Part shown: one piece after another, positions 51,309-62,187 of the stretch
Layout: every line of letters starts with the position of its first letter
How positions within the stretch are numbered: position 1 is the first letter of the stretch
Assembly: GCA_963402885.1 (NCBI GenBank)
Contig: OY727103.1
Coordinates: forward strand, 7,540,501 to 7,604,500
DNA length: 64,000 nucleotides
DNA from: Antedon bifida
Lineage: Eukaryota > Echinodermata > Crinoidea > Comatulida > Antedonidae
Direction: 5' to 3'
Notes under the pieces: model-generated
What the model was told of the DNA's origin: nothing
What the model saw: the letters and a program-made list of their open reading frames with translations, nothing else
The model's database searches: none
Translations under genes and position numbers: made by a program

Positions 51309-53529
51309 CAAAATACTTCCTATTATTTCCATTTATTCTGATTTCATCAAAACCATGTAATCATTAGTAGGCCTATGTTTGTAGAAATATACATAGACAT
51401 ATACTTTAGAATACATTTACTAGACTTCTCTTTACATATACATATAAGGGGCACACAAATGTATATTACAGTATAACCTGTATCCATACATACATGCATA
51501 CACACACACAACACAATTTATAAAATGACCCAAATGCATGACAATATTATATACATACAATTATTATATTTTAACTATACAATTGCATAAAATGAAAAAA
51601 AAAAGCCATTATTATTCATGTCAAGTACATGGGCGGCCGTTGGCCCTACAAAACATAATTGACTATATATAACTTACGATATCATCATGATTTATTATTT
51701 CTTTGGTAAGATCAAAATCGGATTGGTGGTATAGAGTACGAACGACTACTGGAGGTCATGTGCAAGTCCCACCCAAATAACTAGTCATGTTCTCAATATA
51801 CTTAGCATAGGCCTAAAGTAGAACATTACGTCATATTAGGGCAAACTTTTGACCAATTACTCATTGAGACAAAACCACTCCACACAGTAGGGCCTAGCTT
51901 CAAAGTGCAAAGTGGTTTCCTAATATAGGCAAGCTTGTGTTAGAAAGTAACAACAATATGGTAGGTCTGGCGGTGGCCAAATTTTATAAGTTGCTGTATG
52001 AATACATTTGTGTCTTAAATCATTATAAAATGTACAATCAACATTAAATAAAATTCGTCTTCTACACTGTTCTGTTTACTAATTTTACACATTTTGTTCC
52101 CGTGCCTTTCAATGTCAAGCTCCAATATCCGTATTAAACGTAACTTACTCAATGATCTTTTTTTTAAATGAATGATATTCATTTAAAACATATCTCTTTT
52201 TTTATAAGGTAGAAGAACTAATTAACTTGGGAATAAACTAAAAATAATTTGGAAAGCATTATTGTTTTTCGATTACTACTTGATGATATTATTATTTAAA
52301 AATCTTTAAACTTATCTAAGGCAGCAACATTTGGCCATTGTTACCAATACCAAATTCGTTTCCATTAAGTATAATTAACATCCAAAATGGTTCCAAGTAT
52401 TTGATAATATAGTCGACTATACATTTTTTCTACCCGCAGAATCACTTCTTAACGCGATTTTATTATTTTATTTATTGACATTATTTGCACAATTACCAAA
52501 CCACCGGCATTTATTGCCTGTGACACGTATGTATTTAGTGCTGATTAACTAGGGTGAATATACTATGAAGGGGCTGTGATAAAAAAAAAGACGAATGAAG
52601 GTGACTCATGTATACTATAGATTGGCTAAAATAGAGGAGTTACTTTAGCTGATTATCTACTTGCTCTAGTAGGCCCTATATATGAAGACGAGACCAATGC
52701 TACGTACAAATACAGTTAGTATCCCTATTAAGGTGAATCCTTCAGGACACAACACATTTTCCATAAAAGTTTCACCTGAATGAGGGGTTAGTTGTTAAAA
52801 TATTGCCCCTCTGTTCGAAGGAAAGTATCCCCTAAATACTGGGGACGCTAACCAAAAGTTGAAAACAAAACCAAAATTGTTCTTTAGGGGTTTTCACAGG
52901 ACAAAACAATACCAAAATGAAAAATATATGACAAACTCTTGAGAATTGAGAGAATTGGAAATTTAGTAGGCAACGTTTCACCATAAAAACTGTCAAGCCA
53001 GGGAAAAAGTATCATGATTATGGCAAGATTAACATAACAGTGGTTACGGCAATTGTGTAGGCAATAGATGTCGTTAAATAAAAATAATAAAATTGCATAA
53101 AGTGATTCGGCGGGTAGAATGCAAAGTCATAATGACTACCAATAATCCCATGCAAGCTATAGAGCATTTTTGCTCTGTCTCTCAGGATTGTTTTAACTCT
53201 GTTTTATTTTATCTTAACTTTACAGACACTGATTGGAAAGAAAATATGGAATTGCAATTACACATTTGTATAAATTTTTTAGATGATATTCCTGCTTTTG
53301 TGCATTATTCATATTCATATTAAGCCTATACATTTTTTTTGGCTCCTGTGAAAATTCTAATAACATCTAAAAATAAATAAAGTATCAAAATTATTATATC
53401 CATTTTGTATAAATAAAGTGTCCCCTTAATAAATAGGGGTGTCCCTTGACGTCTGAAGCGTTAAAACAATTTGCTCTCGTTTCGTTCAAAAAAAAAAGAG
53501 GGTCAGAGCGCTAAATATGTTAATAATAC
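51309..53529. other. Intergenic region, no supported gene
   Basis: AT-rich single-copy sequence after the last sulfatase unit. A CA-rich stretch lies at about 51485-51515. Small ORFs such as 53093-53323 have no recognised similarity or splice context. Confidence 0.55.
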
Positions 53530-54185
53530 AGAGCCATATATATAAAGAGTTACGACATTGAAAATTAGAAGCCATTTTTGTGTCAAAGAATTCGCTATAA
53601 TAACAAAAGAATAAATGCTAGGGCCTACATGCAAGTCAGGATACATCAAAGCATGAACCAATACAAAAACACACAAATTCACCCCTCTTTTTATACAGTA
53701 TATGGCTCTTTGTGTGTTTTTGACACAAACTTTCAGAGACTCGTTCATCATTTTATTTGTAATAATTTGCCTTTATTATTTTAATATTGTTCATACCCTA
53801 TTCAATATATTAACAAATATATCCACGACACTTTATTATTTTATTTAGTCATCAAAGCATGCATTATGGATTGAAAATATTACATAATTGTTATTAATAG
53901 GACGTAGTTATGGGATGTTTCGTTCTAAAATCAATCAATCGAACTTTATAATATACTAGCGCACGCGCGCGCAATATTCTTTGTCTCAAGTACTTCTGTA
54001 CGCTGTGCACATCGATATTTCACCGTAAAATGTGCAATTACATTTTTTTAAATATAAGAAAAAGTTTAAAGTATTTTCTTGCTCCTATACTTTACATGCA
54101 TTAACGGAGACAAGTTTGACACAAATTGATCTGCATATCACGTGACTATAATCCAATGTCGTAACTCTTTATATATATGGCTCTG
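53530..54185. mobile_element. 656 bp hAT-type non-autonomous element
   Basis: Long TIRs: CAGAGCCATATATATAAAGA (left) against its inverted partner ending TATATATATGGCTCTG (right), continuing through GAGTTACGACATTG. Exactly 8 bp TAATAATA flanks each end (53522-53529, 54186-54193). A CAGAG start and 8 bp TSD are hAT hallmarks. No transposase ORF. Its right end is 115 bp before the SDR start codon. Confidence 0.88.
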
Positions 54186-54300
54186 TAATAATATAAGTAC
54201 TGGCGCCCTCTTTTAGTTTTAGACGTACCTGGGAATCCATACTGCAGTTGATGTTGTTCAGCTAGTCCGCTCAGCTGCTAGGCCTACAGTAGCTCTCTGC

Positions 54301-57300
54301 ATGGAAATGTGTTCGTTTTCTGGTAAAGCTGCACTTATTACAGGTTAGTAACATTAAAATCCATTCCAACATTTACTGTAGGGTATGAATCTACTCTCTA
54401 ATAAGCCCTATTTAGGCCTTTGTTATAAACATGTAATGGGGGTTCTAGGCAGGCCTAACCTAGCCTACTACTAGCTAGGTTTTAGGCCTAGCCTACTACT
54501 AGCCTAGGCTAGCTAGGCTAGAGCCCTGTTTGGCCCCCAGTGGCTAGCTATAGCTAGGCTAGGCTACTATTTAGGCCTAGTAGTAAGCCTAGTACAGTCA
54601 AAGCGCCCTACCTACAGATAGGCCTAGCTCTAGTCTAGGCCTAGGCCCTACTATTTGTTATAATAATATTCGAGTCGAGGCCCTTGCTTGGGGTCCTCCT
54701 AAATACCAAGACCTACCAAGACCTACCAAGACCTGTCAATTTAAAGTGTTAATTTAACGAAATATGATATATATAGACTTCTAATAGCATTTCCAACAAT
54801 AAAACCTCAATTTTAGCGCTATATAGACACCAAAAATGTTAAATAATCGACAAGCTTCGCGTTCGCGAAACGAACTGAGTTGATGCATACATTGCGTCAC
54901 AAATGTCCGTATTGCGTCAACTAGTATGACCAACCAAGACCTACCAAGACCTGTCAATTTAAAGTGTTATTTTAACGAAATATAATATATATAGACTTCT
55001 AATAGCTTTTCAAACAATAAAACCTCAATTGTAGCGCGATATAGACACCAAAAATGTTAAATGTAGGCCTACGACCCAGTAGGCCTATGACAGGAGAACT
55101 GCGTCGAGTGTCAGTGAGCCATACTAGTTGACGCAATACGGACATTTGTGACGCAATGTATGCATCAACAACTCAGTTCATTTCACGAAGCTTGTCGATT
55201 ATTTAACATTTTCGTAACATTTTTGGTGTCTATATCGCGCTGAAATTGTTGGAAATGCTATTAGAAGTCTATATATATCATATTTCGTTAAAATAACACT
55301 TTAAATTGACAGGTCTTGGTAGGTCTTGGTTGGTCATACTAGTTGACGCAATACGGACATTTGTGACGCAATGTATGCATCAACTCAGTTCGTTTCGCGA
55401 ACGCGAAGCTTGTCGATTATTTAACATTTTTGGTGTCTATATCGCGCTAAAATTAAGGTTTTATTGTTGGAAATGCTATTAGAAGTCTATATATATCATA
55501 TTTCGTTAAATTAACACTTTAAATTGACAGGTCTTGGTAGTTCTTGGTAGGTCTTGGTAGTTCTTGGTAGGTCTTGGTATTTAGGAGGACCCCTTGCTTG
55601 GGCCTTTTAGCCCTCTAGAGTCTAGGCTAGGCCTATCTAGCTAGGTACAGGCCTAGGACTACGTAGGCCTCTAGTACTACTAGTAGTAAGGCGGGCCTAG
55701 CTAGGTAGTAGGCAGCAGGGCTCTACTATAGGCCTAGTAGTTTTGCACTCCCACCATGGATAGATTTTGACTAACTTGATCGTGGATAGCACTTGGAGAG
55801 CTATAAATGTTACCTCTATGGATAGCACACCTTGAATTATTAAAATGTCATGGTTTTTAATTCGAAGTGATTAGGATTCCGGCAGAATGAACGCAATTTA
55901 TTGGTCAATTGAAAATCGCTCATACATGCACATTTTTATAACCTCATGTACACAGTTCAACACCAATTTTGACGACTGGTTGGCTGGCTTAGTGGTGTGG
56001 TATTGCGGCTAGGGGTCTAAAGGTTTTGCTGGTCATTGTAGGTTCAATTCTCGATCAATTTTTTACATTTTTTTTTATTCACAAAATTGTATTTGATTGA
56101 ACATTGTCTTTATTCATTATCGTCTTTACCCACCATATTGCCTAGACGGATGTTTTTTTTTAGTTTTAGGTTTTAGTGAAAAGTTTCTGTCGGAATCTGT
56201 TACAATGGGCAGTTGAGTTCAGGTGCCGGAATCCTAACCATGGCATTTTTAATTTTAGGTGCAAGTTCTGGTATTGGAGCAGCAACTGCAAAGGAATTTG
56301 CATTAAGAGGATGCTCCGTGTCTTTGATTGGTCAGAACCAGTCCAACTTGGAGGAAACGTCTAGAGCATGTCAGGAAGCTGGACTTTCTCCAGATCAGGT
56401 GAGAATGTTAACTAAGATTTACTTGAAAGGAAAGGGAATAAATAAAGAGTAGTAGTACTAGTAGGCCTATGTGATTGAAACAAGACAATGAACAACTTTG
56501 AACTGTTTTATTTTTAAAATGTGTGTTTTGTTTTCCATTTCTATTGCGAAAATAGTAGTATTACTTATTAGTTTTAAAATTAGTTTTGTAATAGCGTTGA
56601 GTCAACTTTTATGTTTTTAGTTCTTAATCAAATATGAAAAATGTTTTAGTATCAGTTTTTATTTCCCATTGTGTATTAAATTTTGTAATCTGTATGGATG
56701 CACCATCTACGCATTGTGTGCCACTGTTAAAAATGTGTAGTTCCAAATAAATATTATTTATTATTAAGATTAAGAAGATGAGTTTTTGGCGTCAAATCCA
56801 TATGTAAATATATTTTATCAATCATCTTTAGAAAGGTTAAAAAAGTTATTTAAACTAAATTTATCCATGTTTTTCAGGTTTTAATTCTGCAAGGTGACAT
56901 GTGTAAAGAAGATGATGTAGAACGTTTTGTTAAGTCCACTTTAGATCACTTTGGACGACTTGATATATTGGTAGGATATCTTACAATCAAATGGTGTAGT
57001 AGTCCATGGGATGGTGTAGTAGTCCATGGGATGGTGTAGTAGTCCATGGGATGGTGCAGTAGTCCATGGGATGGTGTAGTAGTCTATGGGATGTTGTAGC
57101 AGTCCATAGGATTGTGTAGTAGTCCATGGGATGGTGTAGTAGTCCACGGGATGGTGTAGTAGTCCACTGGATGGTGTAGTAGTCCACGGGATGGTGTAGT
57201 AGTCCATGGGATGGTGTAGTAGTCCATGGGATGGTGTAGTAGTCTATGGGATGTTGTAGCAGTCCATAGGATTGTGTAGTAGTCCATGGGATGGTGTAGT

Positions 57301-60300
57301 AGTCCACGGGATGGTGTAGTAGTCCACTGGATGGTGTAGTAGTCCACGGGATGGTGTAGTAGTCCACGGGATGGTGTGGCAGTCCATGGGATGGTGTAGT
57401 AATCCATGGGATGGTGTAGTAGTCCATGGGATGGTGTATTAGTCCATGGTATGGTGTATTAGTCCATGGGATGGTGTAGTGGTCCATGGGATGGTGTAGC
57501 AGTCCATGAGATGGTGTAGTAATTTATGGGATGTTGTAATAGTCCATGGGATGGTGTAGTAGTCCATGGGATGGTGTAGTAGTCCATGGGATGGTGTAGT
57601 ATTCCATGGAATGGTGTTGTAGTCCATGGGATGGTGTTGTAGTCCATGGGATTGTGTAGTAGTCCATGGGATGGTGTAGTAGTCCATGGGATGGTGTAGT
57701 AGTCCATGGGATGGTGTAGTAGTCCATGGGATGGTGTAGTAGTCCACGGGATGGTGTAGTAGTCCACGGGATGGTGTAGTAGTCCACAGGATGGTGTAGT
57801 AGTCCATGGGATGGTGTAGTAGTCCATGGGATGGTGTAGTAGTCCATGGGATGGTGTAGTAGTCCACGGGATGGTGTAGTAGTCCATGGGATGGTGTAGT
57901 AGTCCATGGGATGGTGTAGTAGTCCATGGGATGGTGTAGTAGTCCATGGGATGGTGTAGTAGTCCATGGGATGGTGTAGTAGTCCATGGGATGGTGTAGT
58001 AGTCCACGGGATGGTGTAGTAGTCCACGGGATGGTGTAGTAGTCCACAGGATGGTGTAGTAGTCCATGGGATGGTGTAGTAGTCCATGGGATGGTGTAGT
58101 AGTCCATGGGATGGTGTAGTAGTCCACGGGATGGTGTAGTAGTCCACTGGATGGTGTAGTAGTCCACGGGATGGTGTAGTAGTCCACGGGATGGTGTGGC
58201 AGTCCATGGGATGGTGTAGTAATCCATGGGATGGTGTAGTAGTCCATGGGATGGTGTATTAGTCCATGGTATGGTGTATTAGTCCATGGGATGGTGTAGT
58301 GGTCCATGGGATGGTGTAGCAGTCCATGAGATGGTGTAGTAATTTATGGGATGTTGTAATAGTCCATGGGATGGTGTAGTAGTCCATGGGATGGTGTAGT
58401 AGTCCATGGGATGGTGTAGTATTCCATGGGATGGTGTTGTAGTCCATGGGATGGTGTTGTAGTCCATGGGATTGTGTAGTAGTCCATGGGATGGTGTAGT
58501 AGTCCATGGGATGGTGTAGTAGTCCACAGGATGGTGTAGTAGTCCATGGGATGGTGTAGTAGTCCATGGGATGGTGTAGTAGTCCACGGGATGGTGTAGT
58601 AGTCCACGGGATGGTGTAGTAGTCCACAGGATGGTGTAGTAGTCCATGGGATGGTGTAGTAGTCCATGGGATGGTGTAGTAGTCCACAGGATGGTGTAGT
58701 AGTCCATGGGATGGTGTAGTAGTCCATGGGATGGTGTAGTAGTCCATGGGATGGTGTAGTAGTCCATAGGATGGTGTGTGGTAGTCTGTGAGATGGGGTG
58801 TAGTTAGTCTGTGAGATGGGGTGTAGTAGTCTGTGAGATGGTGTGTAGTAGTCCAGGGGATGGTGTAGTATTAGTATAGTCCAGATTGTTTTTTATATTC
58901 ATTACACTATTAATTATGTAAATTAATTACAATGAAACCTTACAAAATGGTGTATTTTTGTAATTTTAGGTTAACAATGCTGGAACAGCAGCCAAAAATA
59001 CACTTGAAACAGCAACAATGGAAACTTTTGATCAAGTCTTTAATCTCAATGTTAGATCTGTTGTACAAATTACTAATCTTCTTGTGCCTTCATTAATCAA
59101 ATCTAAAGGTTAGTTAAATGTAACTGATTGTCAGTAGGTTTTTAAAAATATTCTTTGACTTAAACAGATAAATTTAATGGTACAGGTAAACACCTGGGAC
59201 TACTGTTTTTGGATAAAGATCATCTGGGAACATTGCGTCAGGTGCTGTATAGATTTATTGGTGCGGTCAAATCCCTCCCTGAGACTACTGTTCTTAGATG
59301 AAAGATCATCTAGGAATATCGCGCCAGGTGTAGACTGAGAGCCTGTAACGCAGTGTGTTGGAAGTTGGACTTCTTGCGAGATCAGGATTTTGAGTCCAAT
59401 GCTCATGGCATTGCTTATATCCTTCGGCAATATACTATGTTTGCCTTGCCTCTCTCCACCCAGGTGTACAAATGGGTTCTACACTGATTACTTTGCAACA
59501 CTATGGAAGTATGTTTCCAAATGTTTGATCAAAATAACCAGGGTGATAATTTGAAAGCGTCATTTGCACATTATGTATTTAATTACCATTGAATTTGTGC
59601 TATATAATTATTAATACAGTATTATCTATTATTGCCACACTGTCAATGTCCACCTTTTATCAAAGTATCTGTCCAGCAGATACAGTAATAATTTATTCAG
59701 TAGTAAAATTGTTTTCTGTTTTAGGTTCAATTATAAATGTTTCCAGTGTTTGTGGAACAAGGGCTGTAAGTATTATTTGTGATTTCATAATTGTAATGAA
59801 GAAAACAAATGACTTTTATATCTAAGACTTTTAATTTCTTTTTAAAACTTTTAAGAGTTGCTCAACTGTAGGAAGGTACAACAACCTATATAGTTGTTTT
59901 TCCAGGTTTTTATACATAAACAGTGTACAATAATTCTTCATCATGCATTTTATGTGTACAGTTTTTATGTACAGAGACCATTGGCTTAGCATCCATCCTA
60001 TATGAAAGACAATAAACATATTCTGCCTAAGGGCACAAACAAGGTGACACAGGCAGTTCCTGAACCCATGCCTCCTCATATACAGTGTGGTTCACTGCCA
60101 TTGCACCATATCATTCTCTTACATTAAATTACTATGTTTACATACAGGTTCCTAATATGATAGTTTACAACATGTCAAAGAGCGCCCTCGATCAGTTCAC
60201 ACGAGTTACAGCACTTGGTACGTATAAATGATTTGATGATGATTATTATATTGCGCACATACTACTGACGGTGCTCAATGTGCTTATATTGACCTTGTAG

Positions 60301-62187
60301 AGGTTACACACATACCACTGACGGTGCTCAATGTGCTTATATTGACCTTGTAGAGGGTCAGTATTTTATTGGTACTTACTTTAGAATCAGTTGCACTTAA
60401 GTGTTATCAGATTCAGATTCGATTTATTAAGTCATTCATACATATAGTACAATGATATTATTTTCTTGACAGAAAAACACAAACAAAACAATACACACAT
60501 AATATTTACATTCATGATCAACATGGAACTTAAAGATGTATTGTCCCCCAAAATCATGAAAAATAAAGATTTTTAAAATCGGACTTTGAATAGGCCATTT
60601 TGCAGTTTTAATCAAAGTTGTTAACTTCTATAAGAAAAAAAACGGGGAAAAGAAACTTATATATTATATATTATATATTCTGTTTATTTTGTCTTTATAA
60701 AAAGACAAAATAAACAGTTAAATTACCCAAAAACTCATTGTCTTCCAGACAATTTGACAATTTTTTGTTTTAAATTACATTTTTCTCAGGTAAATACATT
60801 TTTTTTCAGACCCAATTTTTTGTGAGAGTGAATAACTATTATGTGACATTAAAATAACATATTCAACAAAAAAATAAAAAAAAAAATATTTTTTTAGGGG
60901 GACAATATATCTTTAACAACTGATCAAGCAATATAAAATACAAAATACCTAATGACTTATCTTTGGAACTCATTGTTGTGTGTCTAATAGCGCTAGGTAA
61001 GAATGAACATTTATGTCTATTTGTTTTAACTGGAATTGTTTGTTAATCTTCCAGATCTGGTAACTACTAACTTATTGTTGAGAATATGAGATTCATCAGC
61101 TAAAATACTATTTAATTTAGATATAATTTCATCATTACACTCATTATATGTGTGATATACCTCGACACCAAGTATCAAGTGTTATGTGATCTTTAAGTAA
61201 AAGTTTCTTTATTCATATTTTTATAATTTCAGAATTGGCGCCAAAAGGAGTGAGGGTCAATTCTGTCAAGTAAGTTTTCTTTCCTCCAAAGTTAAAAACT
61301 CTTCCCTGCAATTGTTGACATTTTGTAAAAATTAGGCATAGATATTACTGTAAAAACATTAAACCAGGACATTTGTTTTCTCTTCATATTGATCGAAAGT
61401 AATCAGAGCATCATAAAAGCAAAACAAAAATATCAATCTGTGTGTGATACATGATGGTTAAGCGGGCTGCTTAAATTATAAGAATCAACTTATTTTGTTA
61501 AAGATGAAAACAATTATTGCAATAGGCCCATATAATATTTTTTTTATATAATTTTATCGAAATCAAGGTAAAGTATACTATTATTAATAAATAAAGTAAA
61601 TATTAATAAGTACTTAAATTTGCCTAGTGCAAACCTCCGCGATGGAAGGGGAATCTTCTCTGGTTCCGTTAACTATATCCACACACAGCAGTCGGTTAAA
61701 AGCTTGAAAATGGAAGGTGAGCAACAAATAAGAATTAGTCTCCTCGTCCCCACATATGCACCTGATAAATGTGAAAGTTACTTTTGAATACAATTTATTT
61801 CATTGCAGTCCTGGATCTATTGACACCCCACTTCATGAAAAAATTGGTAAGGATATAAATAAAGTTAGAGAGGTACGTTTTAATCAACTTTTAATTTATA
61901 TACAGTAATTGTAGTAGTAGTTCTGCTTCTTCGCTTTCTGGTAGAAAGGAGTGGGATTTTAAGGTGGTTGATTTTATAATGAAAAATAGAAATTAGCATT
62001 CTAGAGTTACTTTTTATTTTACGTTTCCTTTTTTTAGTTGGCCACCAAGATCCACCCGCTTGGAAGAATTGGTGAAAGCGATGATGTTGCGAAATCCATT
62101 GTGTTCTTAGCGTCGGATGATGCATCGTTTGTAACAGGAAGCTTTATGCCTATAGATGGTGGAAGATATCTGATGTGTCCTCGTTGA
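54301..62187 (+). CDS. Classical short-chain dehydrogenase/reductase (FabG-like), nine exons
   Basis: Exons 54301-54343, 56259-56398, 56878-56970, 58970-59108, 59725-59765, 60148-60217, 61233-61269, 61809-61872 and 62038-62187 join in phase to 258 aa, the usual classical SDR length. It should bind NAD(P)(H) and oxidise or reduce a hydroxyl/keto substrate; the substrate is unknown. Motifs in order: TGASSGIG (nucleotide loop, about 14-21), GDM, NNAG, NVRS (catalytic Asn), NVSS (catalytic Ser), YNMSK (catalytic Tyr/Lys), NPGSIDTP, PLGRIGESDDVA and the IDGG C-terminal signature. No signal peptide, no transmembrane helix; likely cytosolic. The ATG at 54301 gives the normal short lead before the first beta strand; a second in-frame ATG is at 54307. 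Resembles bacterial-type oxoacyl-reductase-like SDRs common in invertebrates. A possible extra exon lies in intron 7. Confidence 0.93.
54440..54660. repeat. CTAG/GGCC-rich low-complexity stretch, left part
   Basis: Dense overlapping GCCTAGGC, CTAGCTAG and TAGGCCTA words in SDR intron 1. The stretch resumes at 55610-55740 on the other side of the foldback element, so the element inserted into it. Confidence 0.8.
54692..55591. mobile_element. 900 bp foldback (palindromic) element with target-site duplication, SDR intron 1
   Basis: Left end GGTCCTCCTAAATACCAAGA is repeated inverted at the right end. The arms stay nearly identical for about 370 bp each. Each arm is itself a direct duplication of about 250 bp (CAAGACCTGTCAATTTAAAG recurs). 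Flanks CCTTGCTTGG at 54682-54691 and 55592-55601 are identical; since the base at the border is ambiguous, the duplication is 8 to 10 bp. No ORF. Confidence 0.9.
55610..55740. repeat. CTAG/GGCC-rich low-complexity stretch, right part
   Basis: Continuation of the stretch at 54440-54660 beyond the foldback element, with TAGGCCTA, CTAGTAGTA and GGGCCTAGCTAGG words. Confidence 0.75.
55983..56055 (+). repeat. tRNA-like sequence, possible SINE head
   Basis: GGCTTAGTGGTGTGGTATTG resembles an A box region and GTAGGTTCAATTCTCGATC a B box about 45 bp later, followed by a poly-T run. Acceptor stem pairing is poor, so a functional tRNA is unlikely. Confidence 0.4.
56985..58865. repeat. 20 bp minisatellite, about 90 copies, with higher-order repeats, SDR intron 3
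   Basis: Unit AGTCCATGGGATGGTGTAGT repeats almost without indels from about 56990 to 58780, then decays into 22-24 bp variants to 58865. Variant units (CTATGGGATGTTG; GAGATGG; AATTTATGGG) mark longer periods: 160 bp (57081/57241) and 820 bp (57501/58321). Because 20 is not a multiple of 3 and the unit lacks stops on the minus strand, all three minus frames stay open; these are not genes. Confidence 0.97.
59330..59560 (+). repeat. tRNA-derived SINE, copy 3
   Basis: Degenerate B-box region (GGATTTTGAGTCCAATGCTC), CATTGCTTATATCCTTCGGC, the CTCTCCACCCAGGTGTACAA core and GGAAGTATGTTTCCAAATGT in the same order as copy 2 (10215-10492). Lies in SDR intron 4. Confidence 0.6.
60254..60358. repeat. Tandem duplication of a ~52 bp segment
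   Basis: ACTGACGGTGCTCAATGTGC followed by TTATATTGACCTTGTAGAGG occurs twice, back to back, in SDR intron 6. Confidence 0.85.
60408..61090 (-). mobile_element. Antisense LINE 3'-end remnant, split by a MITE
   Basis: On the minus strand about 61020-60980 encodes CSFLPSAIRHTTMSSK, matching the FLPSAIR motif at the C-terminus of many non-LTR retrotransposon ORF2 proteins. The strand ends near 60410 in AATAAATCGAATCTGAATCT, a repeat-type tail. The 379 bp MITE at 60534-60912 sits inside it. SDR intron 6. Confidence 0.55.
60534..60912. mobile_element. 379 bp TTAA-flanked MITE, copy C
   Basis: Termini AGATGTATTGTCCCCC and GGGGGACAATATATCT, TTAA on both sides (60530-60533, 60913-60916). Interior is similar to copy A (24057-24396), with an extra TATATTA / AAAGACAAAATAAAC palindromic stretch in the middle. 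Confidence 0.85.
61628..61716 (+). other. Candidate alternative (poison) exon in SDR intron 7
   Basis: An 89 bp segment between a TAG acceptor and a strong GAAG|GTGAGC donor stays open in the frame delivered by exon 7, and is less AT-rich than its surroundings. Inclusion would leave phase 1 where exon 8 needs phase 2, producing a stop within about 16 codons of exon 8. May be a regulated nonsense exon or chance. Confidence 0.3.

Noticed and set aside
56176-56364. Plus-strand ORF over the SDR exon 2 region
   Set aside because: Wrong frame; the SDR frame gives TGASSGIG and joins exon 1 and exon 3 in phase.
56941-58767. Several long minus-strand ORFs (up to 282 codons) with a repeating Tyr/Thr/His/Pro-rich protein
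   Set aside because: Produced by the 20 bp minisatellite: the unit has no minus-strand stop and 20 mod 3 = 2, so all three frames give the same 20-residue repeat. They lie in an SDR intron.
56985-58865. CRISPR-like appearance of regular repeats
   Set aside because: Units are contiguous 20-mers without unique spacers in a eukaryotic intron.
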